From: an uncultured Eisenbergiella sp.
GTDB taxonomy: Bacteria; Bacillota; Clostridia; Lachnospirales; Lachnospiraceae
Length of the DNA stretch: 64,000 bases
Direction: 5' to 3'
Assembly: GCA_910585455.1 (NCBI GenBank)
Contig: CAJUEL010000004.1
Coordinates: 84,829 to 148,828 of the forward strand
Part shown: positions 45,192 to 54,277 of the stretch, one piece after another
Numbering within the stretch: the stretch's first letter is position 1
Layout: the number at the start of each line of letters is the position of its first letter
Made by a program: the position numbers and the translations under genes
Notes under the pieces: generated by a model
Seen by the model: the letters and a program-made list of their open reading frames with translations, nothing else
The model's database searches: none
Told to the model about the DNA's origin: nothing

Positions 45192-45332
45192 TTAGTTGTT
45201 CTTGCAGTTGCTGGAAGAATCCTTGCTGCTGTTCTTGCTCTGGTTCTGATTCTTCTGCGCGTTCTCCGTGCTGTTCTTGGAGTTGTTTTCCTGATTCTGG
45301 TTCTGATTCTGGTTGTAATCGTTCTTAGCCAT
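45192..45332 (-). CDS. 46-residue Asn/Gln/Lys/Ser-rich protein
   Basis: MAKNDYNQNQNQNQENNSKN followed by STENAQKNQNQSKNSSKDSSSNCKNN: no hydrophobic core, a NQ repeat and one Cys. The ATG at 45332 has a perfect AGGAGG, and the gene has its own terminator, so it is surely real. Composition recalls small spore proteins (gamma-type SASP or coat-associated), which Clostridia encode as single genes. The upstream GCATG...GATACTA is loosely like a sigma-G promoter. Both points are inference. Upstream start at 45398 rejected. Confidence 0.75.
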   Translation of the reverse strand: MAKNDYNQNQNQNQENNSKNSTENAQKNQNQSKNSSKDSSSNCKNN

Positions 45333-45431
45333 TTTAAAATCCTCCTGTTGATTTGTTGTTACAGGAGTAGTATCTGACAAAATCGGAACTTTATACATGC
45401 AAAAAAAATTTTTTCTGCGGGTCCTGCACGT

Positions 45432-48293
45432 TTATATATTTTTCAACATTCTGCCCACATAATGACCGGTATAGGATCCGGGGTTTTTCGCCACCTCCTC
45501 GGGCGTGCCCTGTGCGATGACAGTGCCGCCGTTTAAACCGCCCTCAGGACCGATATCTATGATATAATCGGCGGTCTTGATGACGTCCAGGTTATGCTCG
45601 ATGACCACCACCGTGTTACCGCCCTCCGTGAGCCGGTGTAAAATCTCGATCAGCTTATGCACATCCGCAAAATGCAATCCCGTAGTGGGCTCATCCAGAA
45701 TATAAATCGTCTTCCCCGTGCCGCGCCGGGAAAGCTCCGTTGCCAGCTTGACACGCTGCGCCTCACCGCCGGAAAGCTCCGTGGAGGGCTGCCCCAGCTT
45801 CACATAGGAAAGGCCCACGTCATAGAGTGTCTGAATCTTTCGTTGAATCGAAGGCACATTTTCAAAAAAAGTCACCGCATCCTCCACTGTCATATCCAGC
45901 ACATCGAAAATACTCTTTCCTTTGTATTTTACGTCCAGCGTTTCCCGGTTATAGCGCTTGCCGCCGCAAACCTCACAGGGCACGTAAACATCCGGCAGAA
46001 AATGCATCTCGATCTTAAGAATACCGTCCCCGCCGCAGGCCTCACAACGCCCGCCCTTCACATTGAAGCTGAAACGTCCTTTTTTATAGCCCTTCGCCTT
46101 CGCATCCGCCGTCGAAGCGAACAGATCACGGATCATGTCAAAAACGCCCGTATAGGTCGCCGGATTGGAGCGGGGCGTACGCCCAATAGGGGACTGGTCA
46201 ATGTCAATCACCTTGTCCAGCTGCTCAATCCCGTCGATGCCCGCGTGCTTCCCGGGAATGCAGCGTGCCCGGTTCAAATCCCGTGCCAGATGTTTGTAAA
46301 GGATTTCATTCACCAAAGAGGACTTCCCGGAACCGGAAACGCCGGTCACACAGGTGAAAACCCCGATCGGGAATTTTACATCGATATTCTTTAAGTTATT
46401 TTCTGCCGCTTTACGGACGGTCAGCCATCCGGCAGGCTTACGTCTGCAATCGGGCACCGGAATCCTTACCGCACCGCTCAGATATTGCCCGGTGATGGAT
46501 TCCGGCGTGTTCATGATATCCTCCACAGTGCCACAGGCGATGATTTCACCGCCGTGAGAACCAGCGCCCGGTCCCACATCCACGATATAGTCCGCGGCGC
46601 GCATCGTATCCTCATCGTGCTCCACCACGATCAGCGTATTGCCCAGATCCCGCAGGCTCTTTAACGTATTCAAAAGCTTATCGTTATCCCGCTGATGCAG
46701 ACCGATGCTTGGCTCATCCAGAATATAGCAGACGCCCACCAGTCCGGAGCCAATCTGTGTCGCCAGACGGATGCGCTGCGCTTCCCCGCCGGACAGGCTC
46801 GCCGTCGCTCTGGAAAGGGAAAGATATTCCAGGCCCACATCGATCAGAAATCCCACCCGCGCGCGGATTTCCTTCAGAATCTGTCCGCCGATCAGCTCCT
46901 GCTGCCGGGTCAGCGTCATATTGGAAACAAAATCCTGCAGCTCCCGGATGAACATGGAGGTCACTTCATAAATATTTTTATCACAGACGGTCACCGCAAG
47001 GGATTCCCTTTTCAGGCGCTGTCCTTTACAAAGCTTACAGGGCGTGATCCGCATGAAGGTCTCGTATTCCTGCTTCATCGTTTCGGACGCTGTCTCCCGG
47101 TATCTGCGCTGCACACTCTTAATCAATCCCTCAAAGGCGATCGGATATTCCCCCCTGCCCCGCTGTCCTTCATAATAAACCGTCACTTCCCGCCCGCCGG
47201 TCCCGTGCAGCAGCATATCCTGAATCGATTCCGGATATTCCTCAAAGGGCGTATCCAGACTGAAATGATACTCTTTTTCCAGAGCCTGCAAGATCGCATT
47301 GGAAAAAGATCCGGGCTGATGGCAATTCTGCCATCCAATCACCGCGATCGCTCCCTGGTTAATGCTCAGCCGCCTGTCCGGAATCATCAGCTCCGGATCA
47401 AACTCCATTTTATATCCCAGTCCAAAGCAATCCGGACATGCCCCGAAAGGATTGTTGAAGGAAAAGCTGCGCGGCTCGATCTCATCCACGCTGGTCCCGC
47501 AGTCCGGACAGGAAAAACTCTGGCTAAACGTCAAAAGCTCCGCATCCGCTCCCACCCGCTCCACATATAACAGCCCTTCTGAAAGCCCAAGCACATTTTC
47601 AATGGAATCCGTCAGACGCCGTTCGATTCCCGCTCTGACGACCAGACGGTCCACCACGATTTCGATATTATGCTTAATGTTTTTATCCAGCTTGATCTCC
47701 TCGGACAGCTCATACAGATTACCGTCGATCCGCACACGCACATAGCCGCTTTTGGATGCCCGGTCCAGCACCTTCTCATGCCGCCCTTTCCGTCCCCGTA
47801 CCACCGGGGCCAGCAATTGAATCCTGCTTCCTTCCGGCATTTCCATGATCTGGTCCACCATCTGGTCCACGCTTTGCTTCTTGATCTCCTTTCCACACTC
47901 CGGACAGTGTGGAATCCCGATTCTGGCGTACAGCAGACGGAAATAGTCATAAATTTCGGTCACGGTGCCCACCGTGGAGCGAGGGTTGCGGTTTGTGGAT
48001 TTCTGGTCAATGGAAATCGCCGGAGAGAGCCCTTCGATCTTCTCCACATCCGGCTTTTCCATCTGCCCTAAAAACTGACGGGCATAGGAAGATAGCGATT
48101 CCATATAGCGGCGCTGCCCCTCCGCGTAAATCGTGTCAAAGGCCAGCGATGACTTGCCCGAGCCGGAGAGCCCGGTCAGCACCACCAGCGCATCCCGCGG
48201 GATGTCCACATCCACATTCTTCAGATTATGTTCATTCGCCCCCCGGATGATGATGCTGTTTTTCCGGGAAAGCATTTTCTTCGTCTGTTCCAT
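45432..48293 (-). CDS. uvrA: Excinuclease ABC subunit A
   Basis: The damage-recognition ATPase of nucleotide excision repair, 953 residues. It has two ABC modules with Walker A loops GLSGSGKSSLAFDT (about 40) and GVSGSGKSSLVNEI (about 650), signatures SLSGGEAQRIRLATQ and ELSGGEAQRVKLATE, and zinc fingers CPECG...CPDCG...CPDC and CEACGGDG...CEVCGG. The ATG at 48293 follows TGAGGAAAT. It lies 57 bp after uvrB and is co-transcribed with it. Confidence 0.98.
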   Translation of the reverse strand: MEQTKKMLSRKNSIIIRGANEHNLKNVDVDIPRDALVVLTGLSGSGKSSLAFDTIYAEGQRRYMESLSSYARQFLGQMEKPDVEKIEGLSPAISIDQKSTNRNPRSTVGTVTEIYDYFRLLYARIGIPHCPECGKEIKKQSVDQMVDQIMEMPEGSRIQLLAPVVRGRKGRHEKVLDRASKSGYVRVRIDGNLYELSEEIKLDKNIKHNIEIVVDRLVVRAGIERRLTDSIENVLGLSEGLLYVERVGADAELLTFSQSFSCPDCGTSVDEIEPRSFSFNNPFGACPDCFGLGYKMEFDPELMIPDRRLSINQGAIAVIGWQNCHQPGSFSNAILQALEKEYHFSLDTPFEEYPESIQDMLLHGTGGREVTVYYEGQRGRGEYPIAFEGLIKSVQRRYRETASETMKQEYETFMRITPCKLCKGQRLKRESLAVTVCDKNIYEVTSMFIRELQDFVSNMTLTRQQELIGGQILKEIRARVGFLIDVGLEYLSLSRATASLSGGEAQRIRLATQIGSGLVGVCYILDEPSIGLHQRDNDKLLNTLKSLRDLGNTLIVVEHDEDTMRAADYIVDVGPGAGSHGGEIIACGTVEDIMNTPESITGQYLSGAVRIPVPDCRRKPAGWLTVRKAAENNLKNIDVKFPIGVFTCVTGVSGSGKSSLVNEILYKHLARDLNRARCIPGKHAGIDGIEQLDKVIDIDQSPIGRTPRSNPATYTGVFDMIRDLFASTADAKAKGYKKGRFSFNVKGGRCEACGGDGILKIEMHFLPDVYVPCEVCGGKRYNRETLDVKYKGKSIFDVLDMTVEDAVTFFENVPSIQRKIQTLYDVGLSYVKLGQPSTELSGGEAQRVKLATELSRRGTGKTIYILDEPTTGLHFADVHKLIEILHRLTEGGNTVVVIEHNLDVIKTADYIIDIGPEGGLNGGTVIAQGTPEEVAKNPGSYTGHYVGRMLKNI

Positions 48294-48350
48294 ATTTCCT
48301 CTCATTCTGCCGCCATAAACGGCCTGTACATGAAAACGCAAGAAATAATG

Positions 48351-50411
48351 TCATTCATCGTCCATACCCTGCAACACCTTTTTTAATTCGATCAGTCTGT
48401 CACGCAGCTCTGCCGCCGCCTCAAAGTTCAGATCCGCCGCCGCCTTCTTCATTTTCTTCTGCACGTCCGCGATCAGCTTTTCCAGTTCCTGACGGTCCAT
48501 GGATTCCGGATCCTTTTCAAGCCTCGTATCCTCTGCCGCAACTTCCTTCGTGATACTGATCAGATCGCGCACTGCTTTCTTAATCGACTGCGGCGTGATG
48601 CCGTTTTCTTCATTATATTTCTGCTGGATCGCCCGGCGGCGGTTCGTCTCGTCGATGGCGCGGCGCATGGAATCTGTAATGGTATCCGCATACATGATCA
48701 CGCGCCCCTCCACATTCCGCGCGGCACGTCCCACCGTCTGGATCAGGGACGTTTCGGAACGCAAAAAGCCCTCCTTGTCCGCATCCAGTACCGCCACCAG
48801 AGAAATCTCCGGTATATCCAGGCCTTCCCGCAGCAAATTGATCCCCACCAGCACATCAAACACATTCAGGCGCATATCCCGGATAATTTCCGCCCGCTCC
48901 AGCGTATCGATATCGGAATGCAGATACTTCACCCGGATACCGACCTCCCGCATATAATCGGTCAAATCCTCCGCCATACGCTTGGTCAGCGTGGTGATCA
49001 AAATCTTGTTCTGCTTTGCCGTCTCCCTTTTTACCTCAGCTATCAGATCATCAATCTGTCCGTCCACAGGGCGAACATCGATCTCGGGATCTAAAAGCCC
49101 GGTAGGCCGGATAATCTGTTCCGTGCGCAAAAGCTCATGCTCCGCCTCATAGACATTGGGCGTCGCCGAAACAAACAGCATCTGGTCAATATGCCCTTCA
49201 AACTCTTCAAAATTCAGCGGCCGGTTGTCCAGCGCCGACGGCAGACGAAAGCCATAGTCCACCAGAGTCTGCTTCCTGGAGCGATCCCCCGCGAACATGC
49301 CCCGGATCTGCGGCACTGTCATATGGGACTCGTCAATGATGATCAGAAAATCATCTTTAAAAAAGTCCAGCAGCGTGTAGGGCGGCGTGCCCTCAGGCAT
49401 TCCGTTTAAATGCCGGGAATAGTTCTCAATGCCCGAGCAAAAACCCGTTTCCCGCAGCATCTCAATATCGAAGTTCGTCCGCTCCGCAATGCGCTGCGCC
49501 TCCAGCAGCTTATCCTCTCCTTTGAAGTAACGGACCCGCTCCTCCAGCTCCTTTTCGATCTCGTCACATGCCTTATTGATCTGCGCCTGGGGCACTACAT
49601 AATGGGACGCCGGGAAAATGATGATATGCTCCAGTGTCGCCTGCACCTGCCCGTTTAAAGGATCCACCTGCGCGATCCGGTCAATCTCATCCCCAAAAAA
49701 CTCCACCCGGATCAGACTGTCCCCGCCCTGCGCCGGATTAATCTCAATGACATCGCCCCGCACCCGGAAGCATCCACGGTTTAAGTCCATGTCATTCCGG
49801 TCATACTGGATCGCAACCAGCTCCCGCAACACATCATCCCGGTCCTTCGTCATGCCAGGACGCAGGGAAATACTCATACCGGAAAATTCCTCCGGTGAAC
49901 CCAATCCGAAGATGCAGGATACGCTGGCAACCACCACCACATCCCTGCGCTCTGACAAAGAGGCTGTCGCCGAAAGGCGCAGCTTCTCGATTTCGTCATT
50001 GATGGCAGAATCCTTCGCAATATAGGTATCGGTGGAAGGCACATATGCCTCCGGTTGGTAATAGTCATAATAACTCACGAAATACTCCACCGCATTTTCC
50101 GGGAAAAATTCCTTAAACTCACCGTAGAGCTGTCCGGCCAGAGTCTTGTTGTGCGCTATGACCAAAGTCGGCTTCTGCAGCTGCTCGATCACATTCGCCA
50201 TGGTAAAGGTCTTGCCGGAACCGGTAACCCCCAGCAGGGTCTGAAACTGGTTACCCTCCCGAAATCCTTTTACCAGCTCTGCAATTGCCTGCGGCTGGTC
50301 ACCGGTTGGCTGATATTCACTGTGCAATTTGAAAGCATGCCCGTTCTGTGGACTGCTTTCATGCGCAGGGAGCGAAGCGGATTGCGAATGGCTGTTTTGC
50401 TTAGTCTGCAC
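48351..50411 (-). CDS. uvrB: Excinuclease ABC subunit B
   Basis: The helicase-like subunit that verifies damage and loads UvrC; 686 residues from a GTG start at 50411 (GGAGGATTATTTTC upstream). Walker A is GVTGSGKTFTMANVI (about 61-75), the DNA-clamping beta-hairpin region YYDYYQPEAYVPSTDTYIAK (about 116-135), the DEAD-box equivalent IIDESH, and the C-terminal UVR motif EAAAELRDRLIELKK binds UvrC. An N-terminal Ser/His-rich extension of about 25 residues is unusual but harmless. An SOS box lies 125 bp upstream. Confidence 0.98.
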   Translation of the reverse strand: MQTKQNSHSQSASLPAHESSPQNGHAFKLHSEYQPTGDQPQAIAELVKGFREGNQFQTLLGVTGSGKTFTMANVIEQLQKPTLVIAHNKTLAGQLYGEFKEFFPENAVEYFVSYYDYYQPEAYVPSTDTYIAKDSAINDEIEKLRLSATASLSERRDVVVVASVSCIFGLGSPEEFSGMSISLRPGMTKDRDDVLRELVAIQYDRNDMDLNRGCFRVRGDVIEINPAQGGDSLIRVEFFGDEIDRIAQVDPLNGQVQATLEHIIIFPASHYVVPQAQINKACDEIEKELEERVRYFKGEDKLLEAQRIAERTNFDIEMLRETGFCSGIENYSRHLNGMPEGTPPYTLLDFFKDDFLIIIDESHMTVPQIRGMFAGDRSRKQTLVDYGFRLPSALDNRPLNFEEFEGHIDQMLFVSATPNVYEAEHELLRTEQIIRPTGLLDPEIDVRPVDGQIDDLIAEVKRETAKQNKILITTLTKRMAEDLTDYMREVGIRVKYLHSDIDTLERAEIIRDMRLNVFDVLVGINLLREGLDIPEISLVAVLDADKEGFLRSETSLIQTVGRAARNVEGRVIMYADTITDSMRRAIDETNRRRAIQQKYNEENGITPQSIKKAVRDLISITKEVAAEDTRLEKDPESMDRQELEKLIADVQKKMKKAAADLNFEAAAELRDRLIELKKVLQGMDDE

Positions 50412-50496
50412 GAAAATAATCCTCCATAATCTGTCAAAAAGTTCCGACTATCAGACTGAACTCCGGTATCCCCCGGTTGTTACAGAAACAGTTATG

Positions 50497-50547
50497 ATTA
50501 TAGCACATCTGTTTGGATTTGTATAGTCTTTTTTAGAACATTCGTTC
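50497..50547 (-). promoter_or_regulatory. LexA (SOS) box and promoter of uvrB-uvrA
   Basis: GAACATTCGTTC (50536-50547) fits the Firmicutes LexA consensus GAAC-N4-GTTC as a near-perfect palindrome. Downstream on the minus strand are two possible -10 elements, TATACA close to the box and TATAAT at 50502-50497. The box would overlap or precede the -35 region, so LexA would block initiation. Confidence 0.8.
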
Positions 50548-50584
50548 TAATCGCGTAACCAGCAACCGCGCATGCCCGCCGCCA

Positions 50585-52984
50585 TTATGCCTTCCCGTTT
50601 CTGCGGATTCGCAGCACAGTAAAAGACTCTGCCGGGACCATCCAGGGAATTTGCGGTTCCCCCTTTGTCCCTTCAAGGATTTGGGCAAGAGGCAGCACCT
50701 GCGCGACAGGCTTCACCTTTTCCGGTTCCTCAAAGCTGTTTTGATCCTCCATGGCAAATCCGCCCAGCGTTTCTACATACAGCTCCCAGCTGCCATCGCC
50801 AAAATCCGCTTCCGGATTTTGCAGCACGACCTCCAGCTTTCGCGCCTGCATACTCACATTGGATACCTTTATGATGACATCCCCGTTCCCATCCCGGGAG
50901 GCTGTCGTATAGAGCGGTTCCACTATCACTGGCTTGCTCTTCGTCTCCAGATACACGATGCCATCCACACGCGCCGTCAGATGCCGCCCGCGGATTTTCA
51001 GCTCCAGCTCATACACCCGGTTTTTTTCCACCGTAAAAAGTGCCTGACACAGATCCGAGCCCCTGCCGTCGATCCTCTCATTTATGACAGTATCCTGATT
51101 CTGCCATCCGCCAATTTCCCAGCAGAAGGTGTTCCGGTCATCTTTTTTTCCAAAATAAATCCGGAAGCCCTTATAGCCCTCCCTCTCTGCCGCTTTCATG
51201 CGCAGCGTATGACAGGAAAGGGAAAACTGCCCCAACTCAACTGCGGACTGTTCTCCGTCAACACAGCAATCCGCAAAATGAGTCACCTCTCCTGTCTCAT
51301 CGTCGGTCAGCGTGATATCCCTATACTCCACAGCAGAGTCATTGTTCTCCAGGACCAGCACGCCCGGGATCTGGTCCGGCTCTGCCGTGCGGATTTCTGC
51401 CGTGCAGTCTTCCGCATGGGACTCACAGGAAAGTCCGGAAAAGAGCCCTGTCTCTCCCTGGTGGTGCATAAACATTTTCTGTATATAGTAATTGGCAGTC
51501 CCATAGCTTCTGTGATTATCAAACCAGATCATATCCGGCTTCCAGTTCACATAATCGGCATGACAAAGCATGGGCGCATAGCACGCCAGCCCTACCGCAT
51601 GGGCATTTTTTTCCAGGCAAATCATGAAAGCGGATTCTGCCAGCGCATTATACCAGGTATTTCCCCAGGATGCATATTCGCCCAGAAATACCTTCGGATC
51701 CTCTTTGGAAAATGTATCATAGCGGTGACAGTTTGCCAGAAACCACTCCGGCGACATGTAATAGTGCTCATCCACAAAATCCACTTTATTTTTTCTGGCA
51801 GAGGCCCAGCCCCGCTCGTATTCGCTTCCGGCGCAGAAAGGACCGCTGGTGCCGATCACTTTGATCTCCGGATGCTTTTCCCGCACGGCACGGTAGACGA
51901 TATCAAAGCGTTCATAAAAGGCTTCTCCCACCTCTTCGTTACCAATGCCCAGGTATTCCATGCCGAAGGGCTCCTCATGTCCCATCTGTGCACGCACAGC
52001 ACCCCATCCGGTATCAGGACTGCCGTTGGCGAACTCGATCAAATCCAGAGCCTCCGCAATCCAGGGCTGCATTTTTGTAAGATCCGCCGCCCTTTTGTGA
52101 TGCGGATCATAGCCCGGAGAAATCACGGGCAGAGGCTTTGCCCCGATATCCTCACAAAACTGAAAATACTCGTAAAAGCCGAGCCCCAATGTCTGATTAT
52201 ATCCCCAGTTGCTCCGTCTTGCCGGACGATGCTCCACAGGTCCCAGCGTATTTTTCCAACGATACATGGCATCCCGGGCATCCGGATCCAGCGCTCCGTC
52301 ATGGGTCAGGCAGCCGCCCGGAAAACGCATGAATTTCGGGTGCATCGCCTCCAAAAGCTCCGCCAGGTCACGGCGCATGCCGTTTTTCCTTCCTTTATAA
52401 GTATCCTTCGGGAAAAGGGACACAAAGTCCAGATATACCTTTCCTCTGCCTGCTGCCGTAACCGCCAGCCTGCCGCTGGAATCCGTTTTCTCTGCCACCA
52501 GCTCCAGCTCATATTTTTCCCATACATCGCTGACCGTAAAATCCGATGCCGCGTAGATTTCCCCGTTTTTCCCCCGCAGGGAAACGGTGAGCGGTCCTTC
52601 AAAATCCTGTTCCCGCTTCGCATAGCAGCAAAACCGGTAGCCTGCCCCTTCCGTAAAGGACATGCCGCTGCCAAAGCCCACATTCTGTACGCCAACATCC
52701 GTTCCCGGCGTCAAAATATCCATGCCCAGATAATGCGGATTTTTCCCGCTCACGGCATTGCCGGTCTCCAGCGCCAGACGCACCTGGCCGTCACGCTCCA
52801 CGCTCTCCCATGCCGTCAGCCCATGATAATCCGGATTGTCAATCGCCGCAAATTCAAAGGAACGGTTCTGTACCATTTCCGCATACAGCCCGCCGTCCGC
52901 CGCATGATTCAAATCCTCAAAGAAAATTCCATACAAGTCGCCCAATGGCTCTGTTTGTTGGCTGATATCCACTGTCAGCTTCAT
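50585..52984 (-). CDS. Glycoside hydrolase family 51 alpha-L-arabinofuranosidase with C-terminal accessory domain
   Basis: Removes arabinofuranose side chains from arabinoxylan or arabinan. The 799-residue protein opens with PLGDLYGIFFEDLNHAADGGLYAEMVQNRSFE, typical of the GH51 N-terminal region, followed by a carbohydrate-binding-like insert (about 90-185), then the TIM barrel with FPGGCLTHDG, the acid/base Glu in YLGIGNEEVGE and the nucleophile in VFLGEYASWG, then a beta-sandwich carrying a LamG-like insert (FRIYFGKKDDRNTFCWEIGGWQNQ). There is no signal peptide. The ATG at 52984 follows AAGGAGG. The long open frame on the opposite strand is rejected. Confidence 0.92.
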   Translation of the reverse strand: MKLTVDISQQTEPLGDLYGIFFEDLNHAADGGLYAEMVQNRSFEFAAIDNPDYHGLTAWESVERDGQVRLALETGNAVSGKNPHYLGMDILTPGTDVGVQNVGFGSGMSFTEGAGYRFCCYAKREQDFEGPLTVSLRGKNGEIYAASDFTVSDVWEKYELELVAEKTDSSGRLAVTAAGRGKVYLDFVSLFPKDTYKGRKNGMRRDLAELLEAMHPKFMRFPGGCLTHDGALDPDARDAMYRWKNTLGPVEHRPARRSNWGYNQTLGLGFYEYFQFCEDIGAKPLPVISPGYDPHHKRAADLTKMQPWIAEALDLIEFANGSPDTGWGAVRAQMGHEEPFGMEYLGIGNEEVGEAFYERFDIVYRAVREKHPEIKVIGTSGPFCAGSEYERGWASARKNKVDFVDEHYYMSPEWFLANCHRYDTFSKEDPKVFLGEYASWGNTWYNALAESAFMICLEKNAHAVGLACYAPMLCHADYVNWKPDMIWFDNHRSYGTANYYIQKMFMHHQGETGLFSGLSCESHAEDCTAEIRTAEPDQIPGVLVLENNDSAVEYRDITLTDDETGEVTHFADCCVDGEQSAVELGQFSLSCHTLRMKAAEREGYKGFRIYFGKKDDRNTFCWEIGGWQNQDTVINERIDGRGSDLCQALFTVEKNRVYELELKIRGRHLTARVDGIVYLETKSKPVIVEPLYTTASRDGNGDVIIKVSNVSMQARKLEVVLQNPEADFGDGSWELYVETLGGFAMEDQNSFEEPEKVKPVAQVLPLAQILEGTKGEPQIPWMVPAESFTVLRIRRNGKA

Positions 52985-53100
52985 GCTTATACCTCCTTGT
53001 GCGCTTTGGCGCGCATACCAATCAATAGTCTGGAAATTTATTTCCGGACTTTTTTCCTTTTTATGCTCATATTTGAGGCTATGAGAAAAACCGATTCGTC

Positions 53101-53243
53101 GTTACCGCTCACTCCGTGACCAGTAATGCGCTTTGCTATGCACACAAAATGCGATAAAACCGCATTTTAGTGCCACAAACCTCGGGATTTTCGTGCTTTC
53201 AGCGCGAAAACACCTCACTACTGACTAATGTATGAGCAGTAAC
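53101..53243. repeat. Imperfect inverted repeat with nested hairpins (includes repeat A, copy 3)
   Basis: The 549-bp gap 52985-53533 has no gene. In it, GTTACCGCTCACTCCGTGAC (from 53101) is the inverse of GTTACTGCTCATACATTAGT (minus strand from 53243). Between the arms is an AAAATGCG/CGCATTTT hairpin (53147-53170 region). The right arm contains repeat A in diverged form (53223-53243). A repeat B copy lies at 53344-53370. These stem-loops mark the transition from GC-rich chromosome to the AT-rich island. Confidence 0.6.
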
Positions 53244-53343
53244 GATTCGTCTCCTAATCATATCATTTTCCGCCGCTTTTTGCCACCATAAAGATGGATG
53301 CGCTGTGGTTGATATAAAATGAATGCACTGCAGTTTGCATAGC

Positions 53344-53370
53344 ATTCAGACATGTCTGCACTGTTACCGG
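53344..53370 (-). repeat. Dispersed repeat B, copy 3
   Basis: On the minus strand CCGGTAACAGTGCAGACATG followed by TCTGAAT, related to the copies at 36881-36910 and 45071-45093. Confidence 0.45.
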
Positions 53371-53533
53371 TTGACTGCATAACTGTACTTAACGCGGACA
53401 GCAGAGGGAATTCTGTCATCAAAAAATGGGATTTTTATCCATTTCTCTGGAGTTGTGGAATTTTTGTAGCCATTTTGCAGCCAGACGCAATTATACAATA
53501 TTTCATTGTCCACATTGTAAAACAAATTTGATA

Positions 53534-54277
53534 TTACTTCGCACTATCATCAATACTATAGAATTTTTCGAAATAATGCTTTAAATTTTGCTTTTCTTCA
53601 TCCGTTTTATCCATTAAATCAATTCTGTTATTTAATATTTTCATAATATCATCATGCATCTCTTTTTCTGAGACATTTCTATATAGAAATTCCAGAATAA
53701 TATCTATACGAAGCTCATTAGCCGTTTCATATATTGTTTTTTTGTTGATTACATTTTGATTATATCCCTTTAATTTTATAAGTTTAACACAATTTCTCAT
53801 AATAGCGACTACATAGCCAATAATAAAAAGAAACCAGTATACCAGTATCACTTCTATTATTGTATATATAATATAACTTGCCTTTTCTAAATTACTATTA
53901 ATTGCCAAGATAACCAGCAACAATGCAATTATATTTTCTATAATATTGAAAGCCAGAAACAAATAGCTTGTGTATAATTTATCTATGCTCTCCTCATCTT
54001 TAGTATAACGAATAATATCCGCAGAAAACCTTTCATCAAAAAGAGAACCCCAAAATACAATTCCTGAAAAAATCAATGCTAATGCTCCCAGGAACGCACC
54101 GATAAGCGTACTAAAGAGTGTGTTAAAAACTTCAACATAGTTTTGCAAATTGTCATAGACTTTAAGACAATGTGTTGCTAATACTATAATCATAGTACCT
54201 ATATACGCAAATACATTTTCGAAATCCTGTCCGAAATACTCTCTGAATTTTCTATAATAAATAAATTTTCTAATCAA
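53534..54277 (-). CDS. Four-helix membrane protein of unknown function, second gene of a two-gene unit
   Basis: A 247-residue protein with four clear membrane helices at about residues 20-40 (FENVFAYIGTMIIVLA), 55-77 (LIGAFLGALALIFSGIVFW), 102-126 (SYLFLAFNIIENIIALLLVI) and 132-160 (YIIYTIIEVILVYWFLFIIG), then a charged cytoplasmic tail of about 85 residues. The start is a TTG (54277) inside the end of the upstream gene, with GAAGGTG before it, so the two are translationally coupled. I recognise no family. By position beside a type I R-M system and its pairing with a soluble protein, a membrane effector comparable to RexB or KwaA is possible, but that is inference. Confidence 0.75.
   Translation of the reverse strand: MIRKFIYYRKFREYFGQDFENVFAYIGTMIIVLATHCLKVYDNLQNYVEVFNTLFSTLIGAFLGALALIFSGIVFWGSLFDERFSADIIRYTKDEESIDKLYTSYLFLAFNIIENIIALLLVILAINSNLEKASYIIYTIIEVILVYWFLFIIGYVVAIMRNCVKLIKLKGYNQNVINKKTIYETANELRIDIILEFLYRNVSEKEMHDDIMKILNNRIDLMDKTDEEKQNLKHYFEKFYSIDDSAK

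Noticed and set aside
50651..53119. Open frame of 822 codons on the plus strand opposite the GH51 gene
   Set aside because: It is exactly antisense to a well-supported arabinofuranosidase, has no recognisable domain and a His/Arg-rich translation typical of mirror frames in GC-rich genes.
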